Below, piece after piece: positions 25,200-33,758 of a stretch of 64,000 bases of DNA. The stretch comes from Streptomyces noursei. GTDB taxonomy: Bacteria > Actinomycetota > Actinomycetes > Streptomycetales > Streptomycetaceae. The first letter of the stretch is position 1, and every line of letters starts with the position of its first letter. Location of the stretch: contig NZ_LWBU01000179.1 in NCBI RefSeq assembly GCF_001646665.1, forward strand, positions 68,759 to 132,758, given 5' to 3'. Made by a program: the position numbers and the translations under genes. The notes beneath the pieces are model-generated. The model saw only the letters and a list, made by a program, of their open reading frames with translations. It made no database searches and had not been told where the DNA came from.

Positions 25200-25718
25200 T
25201 TAACGCTTGCTGTACTGCGGGGCCTTACGGGCCTTCTTGAGACCGGCCTTCTTGCGCTCGACGGCACGGTCGTCGCGGCTCAGGAAGCCGGCCTTCTTCA
25301 GCGGGCCGCGGTTGTTGTCCACGTCCGCCTCGTTCAGGGCGCGGGCCACGCCGAGGCGCAGGGCGCCGGCCTGGCCGGAGACGCCGCCACCCGAGATGCG
25401 GGCGATGACGTCGTAGCGGTTGTCCAGCTCGAGCACCTTGAAGGGCTCGTTGACTTCCTGCTGGTGGACCTTGTTCGGGAAGTAGTCCTCGAGCGTACGC
25501 CCGTTGATCTTCCACTTGCCGGTGCCCGGGACGATCCGGACGCGGGCGATGGCGTTCTTGCGGCGGCCCAGGCCGGCGGCCGGCTGCGGCTCGCCGAAGC
25601 GGGACGCGAGCGACTCGGAGGTGTACTCGCCCTCGACGGGCACCTCGGACTCGAAGGTGGTGACCTCGGCGTAGGTCTCCTCGCCCTCGATGGGGTTCTC
25701 AACAGTGGTCTCGGCCAC
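25200..25718 (-). CDS. rpsI: 30S ribosomal protein S9
   Basis: A 172-residue protein of the small-subunit head that contacts P-site tRNA through its C-terminal tail (KARKAPQYSKR). The family core starts near residue 49 (GLGRRKNAIARVRIVPG) and includes ISGGGVSGQAGALRLGVARAL. The first 45 residues are an acidic extension (GEETYAEVTTFESEVPVEGE), seen in actinobacterial S9 proteins. GTG start at 25718. Directly downstream of rplM, in the usual rplM-rpsI order. Confidence 0.96.
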   Translation of the reverse strand: MAETTVENPIEGEETYAEVTTFESEVPVEGEYTSESLASRFGEPQPAAGLGRRKNAIARVRIVPGTGKWKINGRTLEDYFPNKVHQQEVNEPFKVLELDNRYDVIARISGGGVSGQAGALRLGVARALNEADVDNNRGPLKKAGFLSRDDRAVERKKAGLKKARKAPQYSKR

Positions 25719-25760
25719 GATGCTCCTCAGATTTCTTTCGTTCTTAGGGGGTGGCCGGAA

Positions 25761-26204
25761 CTACTGCGCGACCTGGGTGATCTCGAACGGGACCGGCTGC
25801 TGGGCAGCGTGCGGGTGGTTCTCGCCCGCGTACACCTTCAGCTTCGAGAGCATCTGACGGCCGAGGGAGTTCTTGGGGATCATGCCCTTGATGGCCTTCT
25901 CGACGGCCTTCTCGGGGTTCTTGTCCAGCAGCTCGTCGTAACGGACGGAGCGCAGACCACCCGGGTAGCCGGAGTGGCGGTAGGCCATCTTCTGGGTCTT
26001 CTTGTTGCCGGACAGGTGGACCTTGTCAGCGTTGATGATGATGACGAAGTCGCCCATGTCCATGTGCGGCGCGTAGACGGGCTTGTGCTTGCCTCGCAGG
26101 AGGTTCGCAGCCGTCGTCGCCAGACGGCCCAGGACAACGTCCCGCGCGTCGATGATGTGCCACTGGCGAGTCACGTCGCCGGGCTTGGGGCTGTACGTAC
26201 GCAC
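25761..26204 (-). CDS. rplM: 50S ribosomal protein L13
   Basis: A 147-residue primary assembly protein of the large subunit. It is full length from MRTYSPKPGDVTRQWHIIDA, through GRLATTAANLLRGKHKPVYAPHMDMGDFVIIINA, to NPEKAVEKAIKGMIPKNSLGRQMLSKLKVYAG. GTG start at 26204. First gene of rplM-rpsI, with 42 bp to rpsI. About 250 bp separates it from the kinase gene upstream; this holds the kinase terminator and presumably the rplM promoter. Confidence 0.96.
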   Translation of the reverse strand: MRTYSPKPGDVTRQWHIIDARDVVLGRLATTAANLLRGKHKPVYAPHMDMGDFVIIINADKVHLSGNKKTQKMAYRHSGYPGGLRSVRYDELLDKNPEKAVEKAIKGMIPKNSLGRQMLSKLKVYAGENHPHAAQQPVPFEITQVAQ

Positions 26205-26414
26205 TTCGTAGCCTTCGCTTCTTCAGTGGATGGAGTCCAGACACACCTGAAGCGATCATGCAGCTGGGGCCCACACTGCCGGGAACACCGCCCGTATGCG
26301 AGCCACTGGTAACTGCTCCAGGGAACTTGCGTAAGGGCTCTTCGCGTAAGAACGACGAAGCCAATACGCATAACAAACGGCAACAGTACCCGCGCCGCCC
26401 CCGACGGGTCAAAA

Positions 26415-26442
26415 CCGGTCCGCCACGCACGGCACGGACCGG
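26415..26442 (-). terminator. Rho-independent terminator of the kinase gene
   Basis: Read on the minus strand, an 8-bp stem (CCGGTCCG paired with CGGACCGG) is followed at once by TTTTGACC, a short T run unusual for this GC-rich genome. It lies 11 bp past the kinase stop. Confidence 0.65.
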
Positions 26443-26452
26443 CCGGAACCGG

Positions 26453-28012
26453 TCAGGGCGCGCCCAGGGCACGGGCGAGGGCCAGCGCCTGGTTGCGGGT
26501 GAACTTCCCGGTGATCTCGGCGTTCCCGCCGGTCAGCGGACTCATGATGAGGAAGCTGCTGACCAGCCGGTCCTCGCCGAGCACGAAGGCCAGCTGGTTC
26601 TCCGGCTCCGGCTGCGCGGCGACCTTCCCGGTCAGCTTCGCGAAAGCGGCCCGGTCGGCGTCCCGGAAGGTGACGGCCACCTTCCAGCCGCCCCCTCCCT
26701 CGGCCTCCACGACCCGCACGTCCTGGAAACGCGCGACGGACATGCCGCCCGATTCCTTGGCCACGACGCACTCGTCCCGGTTGTCGGAGGTGAAGGACCG
26801 TCCCTCCGGGGGCGGAGACTCACCGACGGGCAGCTGCGCCCACTCCTTGTCCGGGTAGCACAGTCCCTGCCGGACGCTCTCCACCTCCAGGATCCGCAGC
26901 GGCTCGACCGGCGCGCCGATCGCCCCGTCCGCCTCCCAGGGCCGTACGACCGCGAGCAGCGCCCCCGTCACGACCACCACCGCCGCCGCCACCGCCCACG
27001 GCAGCCGGGGGCGCCGCGCCCACGGGCCGGGAAGGGCCCCCCGGCCCGTGGGCGCGGCCGCGGCCGTGGCCAGCGCGGCCGTCCGCCCGGGTGCCGGCAC
27101 CGGGCCGGTCGGCGCCTCCGGGTCCACCTGGCGCCGGGCCTCCTCCACCGCCCGGAGCCGCTCCCGCCGGTGGCGCTCGATCTCGGCCGTCCACGCGGGG
27201 CTCAGCCACTCGCGGCGCGCGTCCGACCCGCCCTCCAGCCGGGCCGAGCAGTACGCCAGGACGTCGGCCGGGGCGGGCCGGTCCGCCGGGTCGAGGGCCA
27301 GGCAGGGCAGCACCAGGGGCTCCAGCTCGCCCGGCAGCCCCGACACGTCCAGGTCGCCGGTGGCGGCCCGCACCAGCTGCTCCAGCGCCGGGCCGGCGCC
27401 GCCGTCGCGGTAGGGCGCCCGGCCGACGGCCAGGTGGAAGAGCGTGGCGCCCAGCGAGAAGACGTCCGAGGCGGCGGTCGTCGGCTCGCCGCGCGCCTGC
27501 TCGGGCGCCGCGTAGGCGACCGTGCCGAGGGCGACCTCGGTCCGGGTCACGTCGTGGGCCTGCGAGATGCCGAAGTCGATCACCCGGGGGCCGTCGAGCG
27601 GCAGCAGGACGTTGGACGGCTTGACGTCCCGGTGCACCAGACCCGCCGTGTGCAGGGACACCAGCGCCTCGGCCATGCCCGCCGCGACCCAGTACAGGGC
27701 TCGCGGGGCGAGCGGGCCGCACCGTTCGACGAGGTCCTTCAGCGAGGGCGCGGGGACGTACTCGGTGGCCATCCACGGCACCTCGGCCGTGGCGTCCGCC
27801 TCCACCACGCTCGCGGTGTAGACGCCCCGCACCCGCTGGGCCAGACCCACCTCCCGGGCGAACCGCCGCCGGTCGTCCTCGCCCACGTTGAGCAGCGTCT
27901 TGACCGCCACCAGCCGCCCGCCCGGAGAGCGGGCGAGATAGATCCGCCCCATCCCGCCACTGGCGAGCTCCGCGAGCACGGTGAACGGCCCGAATCCATA
28001 CCCCGGACGCAT
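26453..28012 (-). CDS. Receptor-type Ser/Thr protein kinase with SecDF P1-head-like outer domain
   Basis: A 519-residue Hanks-type kinase. The kinase domain (about 6-260) has a glycine loop (ASGGMGRIY), catalytic K38, H128-R129-D130 (VHRDVKPSNVLL), D146-F-G and the AAPEQ segment. A basic linker leads to one membrane helix at about 338-357. The outer domain (about 370-519) has WKVAVTFRDADRAAFAKLT, then NQLAFVLGEDRLVSS, then TGGNAEITGKFTRNQALALA. This is the pattern of the SecDF P1 head subdomain, not the PASTA repeats of PknB. The start is ATG 28012 or GTG 28021. It lies 52 bp after an ABC-F gene on the same strand. The ligand is unknown. Confidence 0.88.
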   Translation of the reverse strand: MRPGYGFGPFTVLAELASGGMGRIYLARSPGGRLVAVKTLLNVGEDDRRRFAREVGLAQRVRGVYTASVVEADATAEVPWMATEYVPAPSLKDLVERCGPLAPRALYWVAAGMAEALVSLHTAGLVHRDVKPSNVLLPLDGPRVIDFGISQAHDVTRTEVALGTVAYAAPEQARGEPTTAASDVFSLGATLFHLAVGRAPYRDGGAGPALEQLVRAATGDLDVSGLPGELEPLVLPCLALDPADRPAPADVLAYCSARLEGGSDARREWLSPAWTAEIERHRRERLRAVEEARRQVDPEAPTGPVPAPGRTAALATAAAAPTGRGALPGPWARRPRLPWAVAAAVVVVTGALLAVVRPWEADGAIGAPVEPLRILEVESVRQGLCYPDKEWAQLPVGESPPPEGRSFTSDNRDECVVAKESGGMSVARFQDVRVVEAEGGGGWKVAVTFRDADRAAFAKLTGKVAAQPEPENQLAFVLGEDRLVSSFLIMSPLTGGNAEITGKFTRNQALALARALGAP

Positions 28013-28064
28013 CGGCCCCACCCCCCGGGCGGCACCCTACCCGCGCGGGCCCGGCCGCACGCCG

Positions 28065-29684
28065 TTATCGCACCCGCTCCACCCGGCGCTCGTCCCACAC
28101 CGGCTCCGGCGTCTCGCGCACGGCACCGTCCGACCCGAAGACCAGGTACCGGTCGAAGGAGCGCGCGAACCAGCGGTCGTGCGTGACCGCCAGCACCGTC
28201 CCCTCGTACGCCTCCAGCCCCACCTGGAGCGCCTCCGCCGACTCCAGGTCCAGGTTGTCCGTGGGCTCGTCCAGCAGCAGCGCGGTGGTCCCCGCCAGCT
28301 CCAGCAGCAGGATCTGGAACCGCGCCTGCTGCCCGCCCGACAGCCGGTCGAAGACCTGGTCGCCCTGGCGTTCCAGCTCGTAGCGCCGCAGCGCGGACAT
28401 CGCGCCGCCCCGGTCCTTGGCGTGCTCGGTCCACAGGATGTCGACCAGGGTGCGGCCCATCAGCTCCGGGTGGGCGTGCGTCTGGGCGAAGTGCCCGGGC
28501 ACCACCCGCGCGCCCAGCTTCCACGACCCGCTGTGGGCGACGTCCTCACCGGCCAGCAGCCGCAGGAAGTGCGACTTGCCCGAGCCGTTCGAGCCCAGGA
28601 CGGCGACCCGCTCCCCGTAGAAGACCTCCAGGTCGAACGGCTTCATCAGCCCGACCAGTTCCAGCCCCGCGCACGTCACGGCCCGCACCCCGGTGCGCCC
28701 GCCGCGCAGCCGCATCCGGATGTCCTGCTCGCGCGGCGGCTCCGGCGGCGGGCCGGCCTCCTCGAACTTCCGCAGCCGGGTCTGGGCGGCCTGGTAGCGG
28801 GAGGCCAGCCCGTCGTTGTACGCGGCCTTGTTCTTCAGGGTGTGGACCAGCTGCTTGAGCTGCGCGTGCTTCTCCTCCCAGCGCCGCTGGAGCTCCTCGA
28901 ACCGGGCGAACCGCTCCCGCCGCGCCTCGTGGAACGTCCCGAAGCCCCCGCCGTGCACCCACACGTCCGACCCCGCCGGCCCCGGCTCCACGGCCACGAT
29001 CTTCTCGGCGGCCCGGGCCAGCAGCTCCCGGTCGTGCGACACGAACAGCACCGTCTTGCGGGTCTCCGCGAGCCGCTCCTCCAGCCACCGCTTGCCGGGC
29101 ACGTCGAGGTAGTTGTCCGGCTCGTCGAGGAGCAGCACCTCCTCGGGGCCGCGCAGCAGCGCCTCCAGCACCAGCCGCTTCTGCTCCCCGCCGCTGAGCG
29201 TGCGCACCTCACGGAACTGCGCCTTGTCGTACGGCACGCCCAGCGCGGCCATGGTGCACATGTCCCAGACGGTCTCGGCCTCGTACCCCCGCGCCTCCGC
29301 CCAGTCGCTCAGCGCCTGCGCGTACGCCATCTGCGCGGCCTCGTCGTCGACCGTCAGGATCAGGTGCTCGGCGGCGTCCACCGCGGCCGCCGCCTCCCGG
29401 ATCCGCGCCGGGGAGACCGACACCAGCAGGTCCCGTACGCTCCGCTCGTCGCGCACCGAGCCGACGAACTGCGGCATCACGCCCAGCCCGCCCGAGACGG
29501 TCACCGTCCCGCCGTGCGGTTCGAGGTCCCCCGCGATCAGCCGCAGCAGCGTGGTCTTGCCGGCCCCGTTGGCGCCCACGAGCGCGACCACCGCGCCCTC
29601 GCCGACCCGGAACGACACATCACCGAGCAGCACCCGCCCGTCCGGCAGGTAGTACTCCAGATGCGCGACCTCTACATGTCCCAT
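28065..29684 (-). CDS. ABC-F family ATP-binding protein
   Basis: A 539-residue soluble protein with two ABC ATPase domains and no membrane segment. Walker A motifs are GANGAGKTT and GSNGSGKSH, signatures LSGGEQKRL and LSGGQQARF, Walker B LLLDEPDNYLD and LLLDEPTDNLD. The linker between domains is rich in charged helix (RRWEEKHAQLKQLVHTLKNKA). ABC-F proteins act on the ribosome as translation or antibiotic-protection factors; which role applies here is not clear. The first Walker B reads DN rather than the usual TN after DEP. ATG start at 29684; cotranscription with the kinase is likely. Confidence 0.9.
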   Translation of the reverse strand: MGHVEVAHLEYYLPDGRVLLGDVSFRVGEGAVVALVGANGAGKTTLLRLIAGDLEPHGGTVTVSGGLGVMPQFVGSVRDERSVRDLLVSVSPARIREAAAAVDAAEHLILTVDDEAAQMAYAQALSDWAEARGYEAETVWDMCTMAALGVPYDKAQFREVRTLSGGEQKRLVLEALLRGPEEVLLLDEPDNYLDVPGKRWLEERLAETRKTVLFVSHDRELLARAAEKIVAVEPGPAGSDVWVHGGGFGTFHEARRERFARFEELQRRWEEKHAQLKQLVHTLKNKAAYNDGLASRYQAAQTRLRKFEEAGPPPEPPREQDIRMRLRGGRTGVRAVTCAGLELVGLMKPFDLEVFYGERVAVLGSNGSGKSHFLRLLAGEDVAHSGSWKLGARVVPGHFAQTHAHPELMGRTLVDILWTEHAKDRGGAMSALRRYELERQGDQVFDRLSGGQQARFQILLLELAGTTALLLDEPTDNLDLESAEALQVGLEAYEGTVLAVTHDRWFARSFDRYLVFGSDGAVRETPEPVWDERRVERVR

Positions 29685-29738
29685 GGCCGCATTCTCCCCG
29701 GGGGCCGCCCCGGCCCCAACCGGTTTAGGATGCGCGGC

Positions 29739-30656
29739 ATGAGCTTTGGGGGGCCTCAGTGGCCGCAGCAGCCGCAGGATCCGTACCAGCAGGACCCGTT
29801 CCAGCGCCGGCAGGAGCCGTACCGGCAGGACCAGCCGTACACGGCGCAGACGCCGGACTGGAGCGCGCTGGCCGAGGCGTCCGCCGCCCGCACGCGCCGT
29901 AAGCGCCTGCTGCTCGTCGGCGGTGCCGCGCTCGCCACCGCGCTCGTGGGCACCGTGATCGCGGCGGCCATCGTCTCCACCAACAAGAAGGACGACGACG
30001 GCGCCAACCTCGCCGACACCACCAGCGCGGCCCCCGAGCTGCCCACCGACACGGCCAAGCCCCAGCCGTCGTTCTCCTCGGTCGCTCCCCCGCCCCCGCC
30101 GGACCCGATGGACTTCATCTCCAGCGCCGCCAAGGACAAGGCGCCGCTCAGCGCCGAGTCCCTCTTCCCCGGCAAGAAGCTCACGGTGGGCGACCGCGTC
30201 CACAAGAAGGGCGCCACCGCCTCCACCACCGCCTGCGCGGCGGCGGCGGAGGACGGCCTCGGCGCGGTCCTGGAGCGGAACGGCTGCCGGCGCGTCGTCC
30301 GGGCCACGTACGAGAAGGACGGCGTCGCCGTGACGGTCGGCGTCGCGGTCTTCGACACGCAGGCGGCCGCGCTCAAGGCCAAGGAGCAGGCGGCCGGCGG
30401 TATCGCCCCGCTCGCGGGCTCCGGTGTCGGCGGGTTCTGCCAGTCGCAGACGGTGTGCCTGCGCCGCGCCAACGCGCTGGGCCGGTACGCCTACTTCACG
30501 CAGGCGGGCTTCACCAACGGCAAGAAGGTCACCACGGGCGACCGGGCCGTCTTCAAGATCAGCGACGACCTCGGGACGTTCACCTTCAACCAGATCTACG
30601 CCCGGGGCCGCGCCCAGGCCTCAGCAGCAGCCACCGCTCCCGCCGCCGGCCAGTGA
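29739..30656 (+). CDS. Membrane-anchored protein of unknown function with Gln/Pro-rich N-terminus
   Basis: A 305-residue protein. Residues 1-40 are Gln/Pro/Tyr-rich (PQWPQQPQDPYQQDPFQ), residues about 55-80 are a basic patch and one membrane helix (RKRLLLVGGAALATALVGTVIAAAIVS), then an acidic/Pro linker. The outer domain from about 130 holds four Cys (TACAAAAEDG, RNGCRRV, GFCQSQTVCLRR) that could form two disulfides. This layout is common in streptomycete surface proteins, but I recognise no family. ATG 29739 is preferred because AGGA lies eight bases upstream. It is divergent from the ABC-F gene, and its last 36 bp overlap the 3' end of truA. Confidence 0.75.
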   Translation: MSFGGPQWPQQPQDPYQQDPFQRRQEPYRQDQPYTAQTPDWSALAEASAARTRRKRLLLVGGAALATALVGTVIAAAIVSTNKKDDDGANLADTTSAAPELPTDTAKPQPSFSSVAPPPPPDPMDFISSAAKDKAPLSAESLFPGKKLTVGDRVHKKGATASTTACAAAAEDGLGAVLERNGCRRVVRATYEKDGVAVTVGVAVFDTQAAALKAKEQAAGGIAPLAGSGVGGFCQSQTVCLRRANALGRYAYFTQAGFTNGKKVTTGDRAVFKISDDLGTFTFNQIYARGRAQASAAATAPAAGQ

Positions 30657-31484
30657 CCGCTTGTTGCGGGCCTCCAGGTTCCGGGCGGCCAGCAGCCCGT
30701 CGGCCGGGTAACCGACCTCCTCCAGCGTGAGGCCGTGCGGCCGCACCACGTGGACGGCCGAGTCCCGCACCCCGGCGGCCAGCACCTTGCCCGGCCAGTC
30801 CACCGGCCGGTGCCCGTCGCCGACGAACAGCAGCGCGCCGACCAGCGAGCGGACCATGTTGTGGCAGAAGGCGTCCGCCTTGACGGTGGCCTCCAGGACA
30901 CCGGACGGCAGCCGCTCCCACCGCAGTTCCTGGAGGGTGCGGATCGTCGTGGCCCCCTCCCGCCTCTTGCAGTAGGCGGCGAAGTCGTGCTCCCCCAGCA
31001 GCGGCTCGGCGGCGGCGTTCATGGCGTCGACGTCCAGCGGCCAGTCGTGCCACAGGATGTGCCCGCGCAGCAGCGGGTCGACCCCGCCGGGGGTGTCCGT
31101 CACCCGGTACGCGTACCGCCGCCAGATCGCCGAGAACCGCGCGTTGAACCCGGCCGGCGCCTCCTCGACCCGCCACACCCGCACGTCGTGCCCCAGCCGC
31201 CCGGCCAGCCGCCGCAGCAGCTTCTCCCGGTGCTCGGCCCACACCGCCTCCGGCAGGTCGACGTGGGCGACCTGCCCGCGCGCGTGCACCCCGGCGTCCG
31301 TCCGCCCGGCGACGGTCAGCTCGTACGTCTCGGAGGACCGCGTCACCGTGCGCAGCGCGTCCTCGATCTCGCCCTGCACGGTCCGCTGCCCGCCGGCCTG
31401 CTTGGCCCAGCCGTGGAAGTCCTTGCCGTCGTAGGACAGGTCCAGCCGCACCCGTACGCGCCCGGGCTTCACCTCATCGCTCAC
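30621..31484 (-). CDS. truA: tRNA pseudouridine(38-40) synthase TruA
   Basis: A 287-residue enzyme that isomerises uridines 38-40 of the tRNA anticodon arm. It begins VRVRLDLSYDGKDFHGWAKQ, has the catalytic Asp in VAGRTDAGVHARGQVAHVD, and AFCHNMVRSLVGALLFVGDG in the second half. The C-terminal 20 residues (NKRSLAGGGSGGCC) are encoded in the overlap with the convergent gene. The GTG at 31484 has GAGAGGA upstream. It follows rplQ, as in other bacteria, but across a hairpin. Confidence 0.94.
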   Translation of the reverse strand: MSDEVKPGRVRVRLDLSYDGKDFHGWAKQAGGQRTVQGEIEDALRTVTRSSETYELTVAGRTDAGVHARGQVAHVDLPEAVWAEHREKLLRRLAGRLGHDVRVWRVEEAPAGFNARFSAIWRRYAYRVTDTPGGVDPLLRGHILWHDWPLDVDAMNAAAEPLLGEHDFAAYCKRREGATTIRTLQELRWERLPSGVLEATVKADAFCHNMVRSLVGALLFVGDGHRPVDWPGKVLAAGVRDSAVHVVRPHGLTLEEVGYPADGLLAARNLEARNKRSLAGGGSGGCC

Positions 31485-31519
31485 GCGATCCATCCTCTCA
31501 AGTGGCCTGATCACGCCGG

Positions 31520-31553
31520 ACGGGCCCGCCCCCCGTGAGGGGGACGGGCCCGT
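31520..31553 (-). terminator. Terminator hairpin between rplQ and truA
   Basis: A 15-bp GC-rich stem with one mismatch (31520-31534 with 31539-31553) and a GTGA loop lies 23 bp past the rplQ stop, where it would end the alpha operon or attenuate transcription into truA. Confidence 0.7.
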
Positions 31554-31575
31554 CGCCGTGCCTTCAGAACGCGGT

Positions 31576-32064
31576 TCAGGCGTCCTTGGACTCTTCGGCC
31601 GGAGCCTCGTCGGCCTTGGTGTCCTCGGCCTTGGCGGCCTCGTCGGACTCCTTGACGGCGCGCTTGGTGGCGGCCTCGGCCTCGGCGACGGTCGCCTTCT
31701 TGGCGATCTCACCCTCGACCAGCTCGATCACGGCCATCGGGGCGTTGTCGCCACGACGGTTGCCGATCTTGGTGATGCGGGTGTAGCCACCCGGGCGCTC
31801 GGCGTAGCGCGGAGCGATCTCGGTGAAGAGCGTGTGGACGATGCCCTTGTCCGTGATCGTCTGCAACACCAGGCGACGGTTGTGGATGTCGCCCTTCTTC
31901 GCCTTGGTGATCAGGCGCTCGGCGACCGGACGCAGGCGGCGGGCCTTGGCCTCGGTCGTGGTGATGCGGCCGTGCTCGAAGAGCGACTTCGCGAGGTTCG
32001 CGAGGAGCAGCTTCTCGTGCGCGGCGCTGCCGCCCAGACGGGCACCCTTGGCGGGCTTCGGCAT
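31576..32064 (-). CDS. rplQ: 50S ribosomal protein L17
   Basis: A 162-residue large-subunit protein. The family core is MPKPAKGARLGGSAAHEKLLLANLAKSL... through AERPGGYTRITKIGNRRGDNAPMAVIEL. The last 45 residues are an Ala/Glu/Lys-rich tail (EAATKRAVKESDEAAKAED) longer than in E. coli and typical of actinobacteria. It is the last gene of the alpha operon, 80 bp after rpoA. Confidence 0.97.
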   Translation of the reverse strand: MPKPAKGARLGGSAAHEKLLLANLAKSLFEHGRITTTEAKARRLRPVAERLITKAKKGDIHNRRLVLQTITDKGIVHTLFTEIAPRYAERPGGYTRITKIGNRRGDNAPMAVIELVEGEIAKKATVAEAEAATKRAVKESDEAAKAEDTKADEAPAEESKDA

Positions 32065-32144
32065 GGTGTTTCTCCTTGTGATCTGCCCCGGCCGTATCAG
32101 GTACCGGGGTCAGGGCCCCGCAGGCGGTCGCCTGCGGGCAGTGA

Positions 32145-33167
32145 TCAGTACTGCTCGGTCTCGACGAAGCCCGCGTCCGCGTCGTCGTCGGCGCCGAAGG
32201 CGTCGGCGGCGGCGGTCGGGTCGAATCCGGGCGGGCTGTCCTTGAGGGCCAGGCCCATGCCGGCCAGCTTCGCCTTGACCTCGTCGATCGACTTCGCACC
32301 GAAGTTGCGGATGTCGAGCAGGTCGGCCTCGGAACGCGCCACGAGCTCACCCACGGAGTGGATGCCCTCGCGCTTGAGGCAGTTGTACGAACGAACGGTG
32401 AGCTCGAGCTCCTCGATCGGCAGCGCGAGGTCGGCGGCGAGGGCGGCGTCCGTGGGGGACGGGCCCATGTCGATGCCCTCGGCGTCGATGTTGAGCTCAC
32501 GGGCCAGACCGAACAGCTCGACCAGGGTCTTGCCGGCCGACGCCATGGCGTCGCGCGGACGCATGGCCTGCTTGGTCTCGACGTCCACGATCAGCTTGTC
32601 GAAGTCGGTGCGCTGCTCGACACGCGTCGCCTCGACCTTGTACGTGACCTTCAGGACCGGCGAGTAGATCGAGTCGACCGGGATGCGGCCGATCTCCTGG
32701 CCCACCTGCTTGTTCTGGACGGCGGAGACGTAGCCGCGACCGCGCTCGACGGTCAGCTCCATCTCCAGCTTGCCCTTGCCGTTCAGCGTGGCGAGCACCA
32801 GGTCGGGGTTGTGCACCTCGACACCGGCCGGCGGGGCGATGTCGGCCGCGGTCACGAGGCCCGGGCCCTGCTTGCGCAGGTACATCACGACCGGCTCGTC
32901 GTGCTCGCTGGACACGACCAGCTGCTTGATGTTCAGGATGAGGTCGGTGACGTCCTCCTTGACACCCGGCACGGTGGTGAACTCGTGCAGGACGCCGTCG
33001 ATGCGGATGGACGTGACGGCCGCACCCGGGATCGAGGAGAGGAGCGTACGGCGGAGCGAGTTGCCGAGCGTGTAGCCGAAGCCCGGCTCCAGCGGCTCGA
33101 TGACGAACCGCGAGCGGTACTCGTCGACGACCTCTTCGGTCAGCGAGGGACGCTGAGCGATAAGCAT
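32145..33167 (-). CDS. rpoA: DNA-directed RNA polymerase subunit alpha
   Basis: A 340-residue subunit that nucleates RNA polymerase assembly. The N-terminal dimerisation domain begins MLIAQRPSLTEEVVDEYRSRFVIEPLEPGFGYTLGNSLRRTLLSSIPG in the usual pattern. The C-terminal domain (about 245-320) holds LELTVRSYNCLKREGIHSVGELV and NFGAKSIDEVKAKLAGMGL, which contact UP elements and activators. No rpsD lies between rpsK and rpoA, unlike many bacteria; streptomycetes carry it elsewhere. Confidence 0.98.
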   Translation of the reverse strand: MLIAQRPSLTEEVVDEYRSRFVIEPLEPGFGYTLGNSLRRTLLSSIPGAAVTSIRIDGVLHEFTTVPGVKEDVTDLILNIKQLVVSSEHDEPVVMYLRKQGPGLVTAADIAPPAGVEVHNPDLVLATLNGKGKLEMELTVERGRGYVSAVQNKQVGQEIGRIPVDSIYSPVLKVTYKVEATRVEQRTDFDKLIVDVETKQAMRPRDAMASAGKTLVELFGLARELNIDAEGIDMGPSPTDAALAADLALPIEELELTVRSYNCLKREGIHSVGELVARSEADLLDIRNFGAKSIDEVKAKLAGMGLALKDSPPGFDPTAAADAFGADDDADAGFVETEQY

Positions 33168-33288
33168 GGTGTGTTTCCTTCAGTCGTGGACGCCCGCTAT
33201 TTGACGTCCTCGGATAGTGCAAGGGTACGGGCGGCACGCCCCCGAAGAGCCGTACCGCCCGAGAATCCCTGCGCCAAGCAGCCGTGCG

Positions 33289-33693
33289 TCAGACGCGGCG
33301 GCGCTTCGGCGGGCGGCAGCCGTTGTGCGGGGTGGGGGTGACGTCCTGGATCGAACCCACCTCGAGGCCGGTGGCCTGGAGGGAGCGGATCGCGGTCTCA
33401 CGGCCGGAGCCGGGACCCTTGACGAAGACGTCGACCTTGCGCATGCCGTGCTCCTGCGCGCGGCGGGCGGCCGACTCGGCGGCCATCTGCGCGGCGAAGG
33501 GGGTGGACTTGCGCGAGCCCTTGAAGCCGACGTGGCCGGCGGAGGCCCAGGAGATCACGTTGCCCGAGGGGTCGGTGATCGAGACGATGGTGTTGTTGAA
33601 CGTGCTCTTGATGTGGGCGTGCCCGTGAGCGACGTTCTTCTTTTCCTTGCGGCGCACCTTCTTGGCAGCGCCCTGACGACCCTTGGGGGGCAT
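33289..33693 (-). CDS. rpsK: 30S ribosomal protein S11
   Basis: A 134-residue protein of the small-subunit platform. It shows HGHAHIKSTFNNTIVSITDPSGNVISWASAGHVGFKGSRKSTPFAAQ in conserved order and ends TPHNGCRPPKRRRV, the standard C-terminus. ATG start at 33693, 65 bp after rpsM. rpoA follows 121 bp further on. Confidence 0.97.
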   Translation of the reverse strand: MPPKGRQGAAKKVRRKEKKNVAHGHAHIKSTFNNTIVSITDPSGNVISWASAGHVGFKGSRKSTPFAAQMAAESAARRAQEHGMRKVDVFVKGPGSGRETAIRSLQATGLEVGSIQDVTPTPHNGCRPPKRRRV

Positions 33694-33758
33694 GTCTTAA
33701 CTCCTACGGGAGGTGGTCGGTCCTACAGCGAAGACCGTGGACAGTCGTCCGCTGCGGA

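Noticed and set aside
32145..33693. Deletion of rpsD from the alpha operon
   Set aside because: rpsD is normally located elsewhere in Streptomyces, so its absence between rpsK and rpoA is expected.
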